Assembly: GCF_001050035.1 (NCBI RefSeq)
Contig: NZ_CVTA01000018.1
Span: forward strand, 1 to 62,199
DNA length: 62,199 nucleotides
From: Mycolicibacterium komanii
GTDB lineage: Bacteria > Actinomycetota > Actinomycetes > Mycobacteriales > Mycobacteriaceae
Direction of reading: 5' to 3'
Shown: in pieces, positions 30,793 through 38,375 of the stretch
How positions within the stretch are numbered: position 1 is the first letter of the stretch
How the letters are laid out: the number at the start of each line of letters is the position of its first letter
The notes under the pieces: model-generated
Told to the model about the DNA's origin: nothing
What the model saw: only the letters and a program-made list of their open reading frames with translations
Database searches by the model: none
Program-made: the position numbers and the translations under genes

Positions 30793-32598
30793 TCAGAACC
30801 AGCCGTCGCGCATCTCCAGCGTCGTGCGGTCCAGGCTGGCCAGCAAGTCGAGTTGCGGTGCGGCCCTGGGCAATTCGTATCGGAAGAAGTAACGGGAGGC
30901 CTGGCGCTTGCCGTCGTAGAAATCGCCGGTGCGGCCGTGCGCGGCGATCTCCTGCTGCAGCCAAATCCAGGCGACGACGATGTGGCCGAACGCCTCGAGA
31001 TAGATCACGCTGTTGGCCATGGCCGCCTCGACGTCACCGGATCCGAACATGTCGGCGGTGACGGCGGTCAGGCGCTGCCACGCCGCGTCCAGAAGGCTCG
31101 CGTGCTCGGCGGGCCGCCCGCCGAGCGCGTCTGCCTCGGCGACCGTCTTTCCGATCGCGGTTCCCAGCGCCGCCAGGCCCGCACCGCCCCGCGCGGGGAC
31201 CTTTCGCCCCAACAGGTCCAGGCTCTGAATTCCGTGCGTCCCTTCGTGGATCGGGTTGAGCCGGTTGTCGCGGTAGTGCTGCTCGACGTCGTACTCGCGG
31301 GTGTAGCCGTATCCGCCGTGCACCTGGATCGCCAGGTTGTTGGCCTCCAGGCACCACTGCGACGGCCAGCTCTTGCCGACCGGCGTCAACATCTCGAGCA
31401 GCAGGGTGGTGGCGTCGCGTTCCTCGTCCGACACCGCGCTGTGCTGCAGGTCGACCAGCTTGGCGCAGTACAGCAGCAACGCCAGGCCGCCCTCGGCATA
31501 CGCTTTCTGCGCCAACAACATCCGCTTGACGTCGGCGTGCTCGATGATCGGTACCTGCGGCGTCGACGGATCCTTGGCGCTGACCGGGCGGCCCTGCGGG
31601 CGCTCGCGGGCGTACTGCACCGATTTGAGATAGCCGGTGTAACCGAGCACCACCGCGCCCATCCCGACGCCGAGCCGCGCCTCGTTCATCATCGTGAACA
31701 TGTAGGCGATGCCGCGGTGCGGTTCGCCGACGAGATAGCCGACGGCCCCGGGCTTTCCGCCCGGCGTGTACGTGCCCTCGCCGAGGTTGAGCACCGTGTT
31801 CGTGATGCCTCGCTGCCCCATCTTGTGGTTCAGCCCGGCCAGCACGATGTCGTTGCGCTCGCCGGCCGCGCCGTCGGCGCCGTCGGCGCCGAGCAGATAC
31901 TTGGGCACGATGAACAACGAGAGGCCCTTGGTCCCCGGTGGCCCGCCGGGAATCTTGGCGAGCACCAGGTTGACGATGTTGTCGGTCAGTTCGTGTTCCG
32001 CGCCGGAGATCCACATCTTCGATCCGAACAGCCGGTAGGTGCCGTCTACCTGGGGTTCGGCGCGGGTGGTGATGTCGGCCAGCGACGACCCCGCCTGCGT
32101 CTCCGACAGCGCCATGGTGCCCGAGAACCGGCCCGCCAGCATCGGTTTGACGTACCCCTCGATCTGCTCGTCGGTGCCGAAGCGGGCCAGCAGGTTGGCG
32201 TTGGCCATCGTCAGCATGAGGTAGCCCGTCGTGCTGAGGTTGGCCGCCGAGAACCAGGCGAACGCGGCCTGTGCCACCGTCGCGGGCAGCTGCGCGCCGC
32301 CGAGGCGGTGCTCCATCGACATCGCGATCAGGTCGGCGGCGGCGAACGCGTCCCACGCCTCCTTCACCTCGGGAATGAGGATGACCTTCTCGCCGTCGAA
32401 GGTGGGCTCGTTGGCGTCGCTCGTCTTGTTGTGCGGTGCGAAGTACCGCGTCGCCAGCTGCTCGCAGAGTTCCAGCACCGCGTCGAAGGTCTCGCGCGAG
32501 TGTTCGGCGAACCGTTCGCGTTCGGTCAGCTGCTCGACGCGCAGCCACTCGTAGAGCAGGAAGTCGAGGTCGCGACGCGACAGCAGCAGCGACTTCAC
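30793..32598 (-). CDS. Acyl-CoA dehydrogenase with C-terminal extension (FadE5-like)
   Basis: A 601-residue flavin acyl-CoA dehydrogenase of the long class (about 600 residues, as in M. tuberculosis FadE5). Flavin-binding ALSETQAGSSLADITTRAEP, mid-domain GSKMWISGAEHELTDN, and NPIHEGTHGIQSLDLLGRKV with the catalytic glutamate. A C-terminal helical domain follows. It introduces the 2,3-double bond in beta-oxidation. It overlaps the upstream TetR gene by four bases, so the regulator probably controls it. Confidence 0.85.
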   Translation of the reverse strand: MKSLLLSRRDLDFLLYEWLRVEQLTERERFAEHSRETFDAVLELCEQLATRYFAPHNKTSDANEPTFDGEKVILIPEVKEAWDAFAAADLIAMSMEHRLGGAQLPATVAQAAFAWFSAANLSTTGYLMLTMANANLLARFGTDEQIEGYVKPMLAGRFSGTMALSETQAGSSLADITTRAEPQVDGTYRLFGSKMWISGAEHELTDNIVNLVLAKIPGGPPGTKGLSLFIVPKYLLGADGADGAAGERNDIVLAGLNHKMGQRGITNTVLNLGEGTYTPGGKPGAVGYLVGEPHRGIAYMFTMMNEARLGVGMGAVVLGYTGYLKSVQYARERPQGRPVSAKDPSTPQVPIIEHADVKRMLLAQKAYAEGGLALLLYCAKLVDLQHSAVSDEERDATTLLLEMLTPVGKSWPSQWCLEANNLAIQVHGGYGYTREYDVEQHYRDNRLNPIHEGTHGIQSLDLLGRKVPARGGAGLAALGTAIGKTVAEADALGGRPAEHASLLDAAWQRLTAVTADMFGSGDVEAAMANSVIYLEAFGHIVVAWIWLQQEIAAHGRTGDFYDGKRQASRYFFRYELPRAAPQLDLLASLDRTTLEMRDGWF

Positions 32599-33278
32599 GG
32601 CGCGGTCGCGGTGTCCGGTTCGCCGGGCAACGCGTCGACCTCGATGCCCAACGGGGACTCCGCGCGCACCGACTCGTCACGGATCAGGCCGCGCAGCAGC
32701 GCCGTGCTGAACTCGACGGCGATCTCCTGCGCGGTGCGCCTGCCGTGGGGCCGCAGCCAGCGGTACGCACCCAACGTCATGCCGATGTAGCCCAGCGCCA
32801 GCACGTGCGAGTCGCAGTCGTAGAACTCGCCGCTGGCGATGCCGCGGTCGATCACGTCGCGCACGTGCTCGTAGACCTGCGTTTCCTTCTCGCGGATATA
32901 GGCCACCTGCTCCTCGGTGAACCACTCGCTGATGTAGGGGCCCTCCTGGAAGTACACCGCCGCGCGTTCGATGTCGCTGGCGATGCCGACGAGCAGGCGC
33001 CGGGTGAAGTGGTAGATCGTCTCGCGGGCCGACGCCGTGGGGTCGTCGTGCAGCGCGTCGACCGTGAAGTCGGCCGCGCCCTTGTAAATGTCGTAGAGGA
33101 TCAGCGACTTGCTCGCGTAGTAGTGGTAGACGGTCGCCTTGTTCAGGCCGACCGCGTCGGCGACATCGTCCATCCGGGTGCCGTGGTAGCCGCGTGCGGC
33201 GAAGAGCTTGGTGGCGACGGCCAACAACTCGTCGCGACGGGTCCTCCCGTTCTGGGTGGCGGCGTCCGAAGAGGGCAT
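32595..33278 (-). CDS. TetR-family regulator (Rv0158-like)
   Basis: A 227-residue TetR protein. The helix-turn-helix lies at about residues 14-60 (RRDELLAVATKLFAARGYHG, then VADAVGLNKATVYHYYASK). The ligand domain follows, ending in an acidic/hydrophobic tail. By position it corresponds to Rv0158. It is the first gene of a two-gene operon with the acyl-CoA dehydrogenase; an acyl-CoA ligand is a reasonable inference. Confidence 0.85.
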   Translation of the reverse strand: MPSSDAATQNGRTRRDELLAVATKLFAARGYHGTRMDDVADAVGLNKATVYHYYASKSLILYDIYKGAADFTVDALHDDPTASARETIYHFTRRLLVGIASDIERAAVYFQEGPYISEWFTEEQVAYIREKETQVYEHVRDVIDRGIASGEFYDCDSHVLALGYIGMTLGAYRWLRPHGRRTAQEIAVEFSTALLRGLIRDESVRAESPLGIEVDALPGEPDTATAP

Positions 33279-33322
33279 GGCGACTCACTATATGCAGGCC
33301 GGAAGCGCGTCCGGGGGTCAAT

Positions 33323-33332
33323 CAACTGGTTG
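33323..33332. promoter_or_regulatory. Candidate TetR operator upstream of the tetR-fadE unit
   Basis: CAAC-TG-GTTG lies about 45 bases upstream of the TetR start codon. In its wider context, ATCAACTGGTTGGA, it resembles TetR-family acyl-CoA-responsive sites. Autoregulation is inferred. Confidence 0.35.
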
Positions 33333-33415
33333 GAAGTGTAGGTGTTGGGGGTGTCGCGGGCCGCAGGGCGGGTCTAGACTTCGGTCATAACCGGCCGCAC
33401 TCGAGAGGTGACCCC

Positions 33416-33526
33416 ATGGATCCGAATCCGGACTATGACGCGAGCGACGAGATCGAGTACGGCGCGAACTGGTTCGCCTGGATCCTGCGCGGCGTGTACC
33501 CGCCGCCCGCCTATCCGCCGGTCTAG
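33416..33526 (+). CDS. 36-residue conserved-looking small protein (possible Rv0157A counterpart)
   Basis: A short gene encoding MDPNPDYDASDEIEYGANWF and then AWILRGVYPPPAYPPV. The N-terminus is acidic and the C-terminus holds an aromatic-Pro motif. A strong ribosome site (GAGAGGTGA, 33403-33411) lies five bases before the ATG. M. tuberculosis has a very small gene, Rv0157A, at this position between pntB and Rv0158; homology could not be checked. Its stop overlaps the convergent DUF2231 gene as CTAG. Confidence 0.6.
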   Translation: MDPNPDYDASDEIEYGANWFAWILRGVYPPPAYPPV

Positions 33527-34050
33527 CCCGTCAACTGCCAGCGGTGCACCCCTGCGCCCTGCGCGTAGGACAGGTGCCCGCCGAGCGCACCGCCCACTGA
33601 GACCGCGGTCAATCCGAGCACGCTGAACGTGCGCGCCGCGCCCAGCTTCCCCCGCTTGTACTTCCGATAGGCCACCCAGAACGCCACCGCCGCGACGGTG
33701 TTGCCGGCCGCGTGCACGAGCCCGACCCGCCGCTGCCGCCTTCCCAGCGTCGGGAACTCCGCAAGCCCGGCCAGCACCGCGGGTGGCGTCGCGGCCAACC
33801 CGATAGCGATGAGCCGGCGCGCGGCGTCGCGGTCCTTGAAGATCAGGTCCAGCACCATCGACGACATCCATGCGCCGATCGGCAGCGTGACCATCAGCGG
33901 ATGCGTCGGATGGCCCAGCCAGGAGCCGCGCAGCCCCTGCGCCAACGCGCCGTCGCCGAGGACCCGGTCGACCGCGTCGGCCGTCCGGTCCGCGACCGCG
34001 TCGAGAGAGCCTGCCGATTCGGGGATCTGAAGAAGGGCGTGCATGTCCAT
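33523..34050 (-). CDS. DUF2231 membrane protein
   Basis: A 175-residue protein with the DUF2231 signature LGHPTHPLMVTLPIGAWMSS and four hydrophobic segments (about residues 52-72, 82-100, 112-128, 140-160). A soluble N-terminal segment precedes them. The family has no known function; some members are associated with cytochrome or redox proteins. Cytoplasmic membrane location is expected. Confidence 0.75.
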   Translation of the reverse strand: MDMHALLQIPESAGSLDAVADRTADAVDRVLGDGALAQGLRGSWLGHPTHPLMVTLPIGAWMSSMVLDLIFKDRDAARRLIAIGLAATPPAVLAGLAEFPTLGRRQRRVGLVHAAGNTVAAVAFWVAYRKYKRGKLGAARTFSVLGLTAVSVGGALGGHLSYAQGAGVHRWQLTG

Positions 34051-34092
34051 GCCGTCGGATTACCCGACCGCCGCCGGCTGAACCGCCCGAGA

Positions 34093-34902
34093 TCAGGCCG
34101 CGGCCTCCTTCACCGCGGCCCCCACCTCGGCGCGCAGTTCCGCGTACTCCGGTGAGCGCCGCAACTCGTCGGGGTCGACACCGGTGCGGGGGAGGTCGAC
34201 GGGAATGTCCAGGGCCACCTGACCGGGCCGCCGGGTGAGCACCACGATGCGTGAACCGAGGAACGCGGCCTCGTCGGCGCTGTGCGTGACGAACACCGTC
34301 GTGCGCCCGGTCTCGGCGCTGACCGCACGGACGTCCTCCTGCAGCAATTCGCGCGTCAGGGCGTCGAGCGCCGCGAACGGTTCGTCGAGCAGAAACAGCG
34401 GCGTCTCGGCCGCCAGCGCCCTGGCGATCGCGACCCGTTGCTGCTGGCCGCCGCTGATCTCCCAGATCTTGCGGCCCGCCGTGCCTTCGAGCCCGACACG
34501 GCGCAGCAGTTCGTCGCGCCGCTCGGTGCGACGCTCGCGTGGCACGCCGGCGTATCGCAGTGCCAGGTCGACGTTTCCGCCGACCGTGCGCCACGGGAAC
34601 AACCGCGGCTGCTGGAAGACGACACCCGCGGTGACGCCCGGTGTCGGCGGGGCGCCCGCCACCCGGACCGAACCCTCGCTCGGCGACTCGAATCCGGCCA
34701 GCAGCCGCAGCAGCGTGCTCTTCCCGCAGCCCGACGCACCGACCAGGACCAGGAACGCCCCGGGCTCCACGGTGAGGTCGACGGGGCCGAGCGCGGTCAC
34801 GGCGTCGCCGCCGCGGCCGTACCGATGCGAGACGCCGCTGATCCGGATACCGTCGGTGTTCCGTTGCTGAGCAACGGTTTCCACGTCACTGAGTGAAGAC
34901 AC
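34093..34902 (-). CDS. ABC transporter ATP-binding protein (taurine/sulfonate/nitrate class)
   Basis: A 269-residue ATPase: Walker A GASGCGKST, Q-loop FQQPRLFPW, signature ISGGQQQRVAIARA, Walker B LFLLDEPF and switch FVTHSADEA. The LFPWRTV context is typical of the SsuB/TauB/NrtD class. GTG at 34902 (VSSLSDVETVAQQ) overlaps the upstream binding-protein gene by 17 bases; GTG at 34884, just past its stop, is an alternative. It energises the permease and lipoprotein encoded upstream. Confidence 0.85.
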   Translation of the reverse strand: MSSLSDVETVAQQRNTDGIRISGVSHRYGRGGDAVTALGPVDLTVEPGAFLVLVGASGCGKSTLLRLLAGFESPSEGSVRVAGAPPTPGVTAGVVFQQPRLFPWRTVGGNVDLALRYAGVPRERRTERRDELLRRVGLEGTAGRKIWEISGGQQQRVAIARALAAETPLFLLDEPFAALDALTRELLQEDVRAVSAETGRTTVFVTHSADEAAFLGSRIVVLTRRPGQVALDIPVDLPRTGVDPDELRRSPEYAELRAEVGAAVKEAAA

Positions 34903-35923
34903 CCGGCAGACCCTTGGTGTAGAGCGCGGCCTGGAACGTCGCCAGCGGTGCGGCCTCGGGAATCTGCTTCTGGTCGGCGAGGAACTGCGAGGCACTCTGC
35001 AGGTTGACGGCGAGGTTGCCGGGTTCGCCGTCGGAGCCGAGCCATTCGGCGGACGCGACTTCTTGCGGGGTCAGGTACACCGTCTGCTTGAGCTGTCCGG
35101 CGACTTCTGAGGGAGTGAGCCCGATTTCGGCGGCGATGGCCTCGGCGGCGGCGTCGGGGTCGTTGTGCAGGACGTCGAGCGCACGGGCCTGTTGTTGGCG
35201 CCAGGTGTCGACGACGTCGGGGTGTGCACCGGCGAACTCGTCGGCCACCACGGCGAGGTCGAGGGTGGGCTTGCCCGCCTCGGCCAGCTGCCGGCTGGTG
35301 ATGAGGTCCTTGCCGTTCTCACGGAGTTGGTCCAGCGTCGGCAACCAGGAGTATCCGGCGTCGATGTCGCCGCGGTCGAACGCCGCCAGAATCGCCTGCG
35401 GCTGCAAGTCGACGAGCGCAACGTCGTTGGCGGACAGTCCGTTCTGGGCCAGCGCGGCGAGCAGGCTGTAGTGCGCGGTGGAGGCGAACGGCGTGGCGAC
35501 CCGCTTGCCGCGCAGGTCGGCGATCGTGTTCACGCCGCTGCCGTTGCGGGCCACCAGCGCCTCGTTGTCGCCGGCGACGTCGAGCACGAACGCGACCTTG
35601 TACGGGATGTTCAGCGGTGCCGACAGGCCGCGCGCGACGGGGCTCGAACCCAGCGCGCCGAAGTCGAGTTCCCTCGCGATGAACGCGGTGTTGACATCAG
35701 CGCCGGAGTCGAACTTGGTCCACTTGATGTTGTAGTCGGGCAGCGCCTCCTCGAGCCAGCGGTTGTTCTTGACGATCAGGTCCCCGCTGGGGAAGGTCTG
35801 GTAGCCGATCCGGATCGTCGGCTTGCCGGCCGTCTGCTCGGACTTGTCGACCGAGCAGCCCGCCAGGACCAACACGGCCGAGATAAGCGCTACGAGAAGG
35901 GCTTTGGTTCTCATATTCTTCAT
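34886..35923 (-). CDS. Taurine/sulfonate-type ABC transporter substrate-binding lipoprotein
   Basis: A 345-residue lipoprotein. Signal peptide MKNMRTKALLVALISAVLVL ends in LAGC (C23). The NMT1/TauA-like domain has IRIGYQTFPSGDLIVKN, ADVNTAFIARELDFGALGSSP and GKRVATPFASTAHYSLLAAL. The FGALGSSP and ASTAHY segments fit the TauA (taurine) subgroup better than SsuA, but ligand identity is not certain. ATG at 35923 overlaps the permease stop as ATGA, with GGAAAGG just before it; an ATG three codons downstream has better spacing. Confidence 0.85.
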   Translation of the reverse strand: MKNMRTKALLVALISAVLVLAGCSVDKSEQTAGKPTIRIGYQTFPSGDLIVKNNRWLEEALPDYNIKWTKFDSGADVNTAFIARELDFGALGSSPVARGLSAPLNIPYKVAFVLDVAGDNEALVARNGSGVNTIADLRGKRVATPFASTAHYSLLAALAQNGLSANDVALVDLQPQAILAAFDRGDIDAGYSWLPTLDQLRENGKDLITSRQLAEAGKPTLDLAVVADEFAGAHPDVVDTWRQQQARALDVLHNDPDAAAEAIAAEIGLTPSEVAGQLKQTVYLTPQEVASAEWLGSDGEPGNLAVNLQSASQFLADQKQIPEAAPLATFQAALYTKGLPGVFTQ

Positions 35924-36783
35924 ACCTTTCCGATCCACGGGACACTGCGCCGTTCGGCGGCGCGAAGCAGGCCGTCGATCAGCAGGCCGGAGATGCCGAT
36001 CGCGAAGATGCCGACCAGCACGACGGGGGTGTTGTTGTAGTTGCTCGCGTCCTTGACCAGGCCGCCGATGCCCGGAATCCCGTTGAACAGTTCTGCGGCG
36101 ACCACCGACGAGTACGCCATGCCGACGGCAAGCCGGATGCCGGTGAACGTCTCGGGTAGCGCGGACGGGACCACGACGTCGCGGATCACCTCCCGGCGCG
36201 TCGCGCCCAACGCCCGTGCGGCCTCCTGCAATCCGACCGGGGCGGCGAGTACGGCGGCGGTGGTGGCGACCGCGGCCGGCGGCAGGGCGGCCAGCGCCAG
36301 CAGCGTGATCTTCGGCGCCTCGTCGATGCCGAGCCAGATCACCAGCAGGAAGAAGTACGCCAGCGGCGGCAGCGCGCGCAGGAATGTCAACCACGGTTCG
36401 AGGACGCTGCGCACCCAGCCGATCGAACCCATCACCAGGCCCAGCAGCACGCCGAGGGCCACCCCGATCGCGACGCCGGCCAGCACCCGGCGCAACGTCA
36501 TGTAGAGGTGCTCCCACAACACATAACCCGCATAGCCGCGGACCCCGTCGTGGGTGGTGGAGATGTCGACGAACGCTCGCCACACCGTGCTCGGATACGG
36601 CACGAACGTCTGGTTCCAGACGCCGCTCGCGGCGGCGAGCTGCCAGACCACGAAGAACACCAGCACCGACAACACCGGCAACACCGCACGGGTCAGGCGG
36701 CCACGCCACCTGCGGGTGGGCGCGTCGGCGGACGACGCCCCGACGATCGGCTCGTCGGGCACGATGTCGACGAATACGGACAC
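35920..36783 (-). CDS. Taurine/sulfonate-type ABC transporter permease
   Basis: A 287-residue BPD-type inner-membrane protein with about six helices. The ATPase-coupling loop is AARALGATRREVIRDVVVPSALPETFTGIRLAVG (the EAA motif). First gene of the transporter operon. The GTG at 36783 has only a weak ribosome site (AGAAAG), which fits translational control by the cysteine-rich leader peptide just upstream. Confidence 0.85.
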   Translation of the reverse strand: MSVFVDIVPDEPIVGASSADAPTRRWRGRLTRAVLPVLSVLVFFVVWQLAAASGVWNQTFVPYPSTVWRAFVDISTTHDGVRGYAGYVLWEHLYMTLRRVLAGVAIGVALGVLLGLVMGSIGWVRSVLEPWLTFLRALPPLAYFFLLVIWLGIDEAPKITLLALAALPPAAVATTAAVLAAPVGLQEAARALGATRREVIRDVVVPSALPETFTGIRLAVGMAYSSVVAAELFNGIPGIGGLVKDASNYNNTPVVLVGIFAIGISGLLIDGLLRAAERRSVPWIGKV

Positions 36784-36801
36784 GGTCTGCGGCTTTCTGT
36801 G

Positions 36802-36828
36802 GCTGAAGTGAGGCGAGAAGGGTTCAGC
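36802..36828 (-). promoter_or_regulatory. Stem between leader peptide stop and the permease start
   Basis: On the transcribed strand GCTGAA (36828-36823) can pair with TTCAGC (36807-36802) around a 15-base loop. The first arm contains the leader-peptide stop codon, so a ribosome stalled at the cysteine codons would cover or release this stem. The role is inferred. Confidence 0.35.
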
Positions 36829-36862
36829 GACAGCAGCAGTCGTCAGGCAGTGTCGCGCTCAC
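36824..36862 (-). CDS. Cysteine-rich leader peptide (putative cysteine-responsive attenuator)
   Basis: A 12-codon gene, GTG to TGA, encodes MSATLPDDCCCR, with three successive cysteine codons (TGC TGC TGT at 36838-36830) just before Arg-stop. It ends 40 bases before the start of the sulfonate/taurine-type permease. Mycobacteria are known to use such polycysteine upstream reading frames to sense cysteine supply: ribosomes stall when charged cysteinyl-tRNA is short, which raises expression of downstream sulfur genes. No Shine-Dalgarno precedes the GTG. An imperfect -10-like TACGAAT ends six bases upstream, so a leaderless transcript is possible. Confidence 0.65.
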   Translation of the reverse strand: MSATLPDDCCCR

Positions 36863-36882
36863 CCGGGTATTCGTACCGGGTG
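36860..36882. promoter_or_regulatory. Inverted repeat overlapping the leader-peptide start
   Basis: CACCCGG and CCGGGTG form perfect 7-base arms nine bases apart, surrounding the candidate -10 of the leader peptide. It could be a transcription-factor site for the transporter operon. If transcription starts upstream of it, the arms would fold as a hairpin hiding the GTG. Confidence 0.4.
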
Positions 36883-36934
36883 CCGGCGCGGCGGTGAATA
36901 TCTGTGCTCAGCGCGAGCAAAACTCTGCGACGGC

Positions 36935-37549
36935 TCAGGCGGAGCGCGGCAGCGTGCGCAGCGCCGTGCGGATCGCGAGATAGATGACCGTCGAGGTGAC
37001 CACGAAGATCGGCCAGCCCATCGCGACGCGCGCCAGGGCCAGCAGCCCCTCCCGGTCGGTGTCGTAGAGGTAGTACTGCACACAGAAGCGCGACCACGAC
37101 GCGGTGGCCATCACCGCGGTCGCGATGTCGAATGCCAAGCGCGCACTGCGCACCCGGCGCCAGGATCCGTCGCGTCCGGTGATCCACGCCCACACCACGC
37201 CGACCAGCGGGCGGCGCACCACGAGCGACGTCGTGAACGCGATCGCCAGGCCCAGATACATCCAGATCCCCGGCAGATAGAAGTCCTTGGCGCGCCCGGT
37301 GATCAGTGCCACCACCGCGCAGACCGCGACCGCGCCGAAACCGAACAACGCGGGCCGCACCGAGCTCCGTTGCAACAGTTGCCAAATCGCCACCACCGCC
37401 GCGGCGCCGATGGCGGCCGCGGTGGCGACCGGCAGCCCGAGCGTCGGCGACGTCGCGGCGAACACCACGACCGGCAGTGCGGAGTAGATCAGGCCGCGAA
37501 CGCCGCCCGCGCGGGTCAGCAGGACCTCGACCGGCGAACGTCGCTCCAT
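36935..37549 (-). CDS. DUF3159 membrane protein
   Basis: A 204-residue polytopic protein, six to seven hydrophobic segments, with DUF3159 features: GGVRGLIYSALPVVVFA near the start, then RPLVGVVWAWITGRDGSWR, then RFCVQYYLYDTDREGLLALARVAMGWP. Actinobacterial family of unknown function. ATG at 37549 shares one base with the upstream cutinase stop (TGATG), which fixes the start. Confidence 0.78.
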   Translation of the reverse strand: MERRSPVEVLLTRAGGVRGLIYSALPVVVFAATSPTLGLPVATAAAIGAAAVVAIWQLLQRSSVRPALFGFGAVAVCAVVALITGRAKDFYLPGIWMYLGLAIAFTTSLVVRRPLVGVVWAWITGRDGSWRRVRSARLAFDIATAVMATASWSRFCVQYYLYDTDREGLLALARVAMGWPIFVVTSTVIYLAIRTALRTLPRSA

Positions 37550-38271
37550 CACCCGCCCGAGCTTACGTTCGCCGCGAGCTGCGCGGCGGGCGGGACCGGC
37601 GCCGCGGTCACCCCGGCGGCCGCCACCTGGGCGGCCTGATTGACCAGCCCCGACTGGATGTAGGAGCTGTGTGCGGCTCGGTCGCCACCGTCGGAGCACA
37701 CCGGGTCGCCGACCGTGCAGTACTCGGCGGTCTTGGCGCCGTACAGCGGGCTCGCCCCGGTGAGCGGCAGGCCGACCCGGTCGGAGGGGTTGCCGAACAC
37801 CGCGACGGCCGCGACGCGGTCGGCCAGCGCCGGCGGCAGCGGGTCGGCGAAGTCGAGCACGGGTCCCGGTGCGGCGGTGAGGATGTCGACGACGGCCGCG
37901 CCCTGCGAGTAGCCGCCCAGCACGAAGCTGGTGTTCGGGCAGGCCGCCGCGGTGGACTGGATGTGGGCGCTGGCGTCGTTGGCGCCGTCGGTGGCCTTGA
38001 GGAAGTTGAAGGAGGCGGGATAGTTCACCGCGTAGGAGCCGACCGTCTTGCCGGGCAGCGCGGTGCGCAGTGCGTCGACGAACACCTCGCCCTCGGGACC
38101 GAGGCCGGCCGGCTCGTTGGTGCCTCGCGCGAACACCACGTCGACGTCTGCGCAGGCGTCGTCGGCCTGCGCGGTCGGCGCGAGGCCGACCAGCGCGGTC
38201 GCGCCCAGCATCCAGATCGCGGACGCCACGGTGGCCAGCACGCCGGCCTTCGAAGTGTTCTGACCGGACAT
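37549..38271 (-). CDS. Secreted cutinase-family serine hydrolase
   Basis: A 240-residue exported alpha/beta hydrolase. Signal peptide about residues 1-36 (cleavage after AQA). Catalytic Ser122 in GGYSQGAAV. The acid and His are in CTVGDPVCSDGGDRAAHSSY. Cysteines C40/C111 and the YCTVGDPVC pair form the usual disulfides. Mycobacterial members (Culp group) are esterases or lipases of the wall. It is translationally coupled to the DUF3159 gene. Confidence 0.85.
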   Translation of the reverse strand: MSGQNTSKAGVLATVASAIWMLGATALVGLAPTAQADDACADVDVVFARGTNEPAGLGPEGEVFVDALRTALPGKTVGSYAVNYPASFNFLKATDGANDASAHIQSTAAACPNTSFVLGGYSQGAAVVDILTAAPGPVLDFADPLPPALADRVAAVAVFGNPSDRVGLPLTGASPLYGAKTAEYCTVGDPVCSDGGDRAAHSSYIQSGLVNQAAQVAAAGVTAAPVPPAAQLAANVSSGG

Positions 38272-38375
38272 GCCGCCTCCTTGGTGAGATCTGTTGTTGG
38301 TTCGATCTCACCGCGGGCGCGGCGACGCGCCAATGGCGCTGGCAGCAGAACCCGTTACCGGCTAGCAGGTAATCG

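Noticed and set aside
34886..36709. A 607-residue version of the substrate-binding protein with a long N-terminal extension
   Set aside because: The extension overlaps the permease gene in another frame; the signal peptide and ATGA junction place the true start at 35923.
36802..36934. A SAM or other sulfur riboswitch upstream of the sulfonate-type transporter
   Set aside because: The space is short and no conserved riboswitch core could be recognised; the cysteine leader peptide explains the region better.
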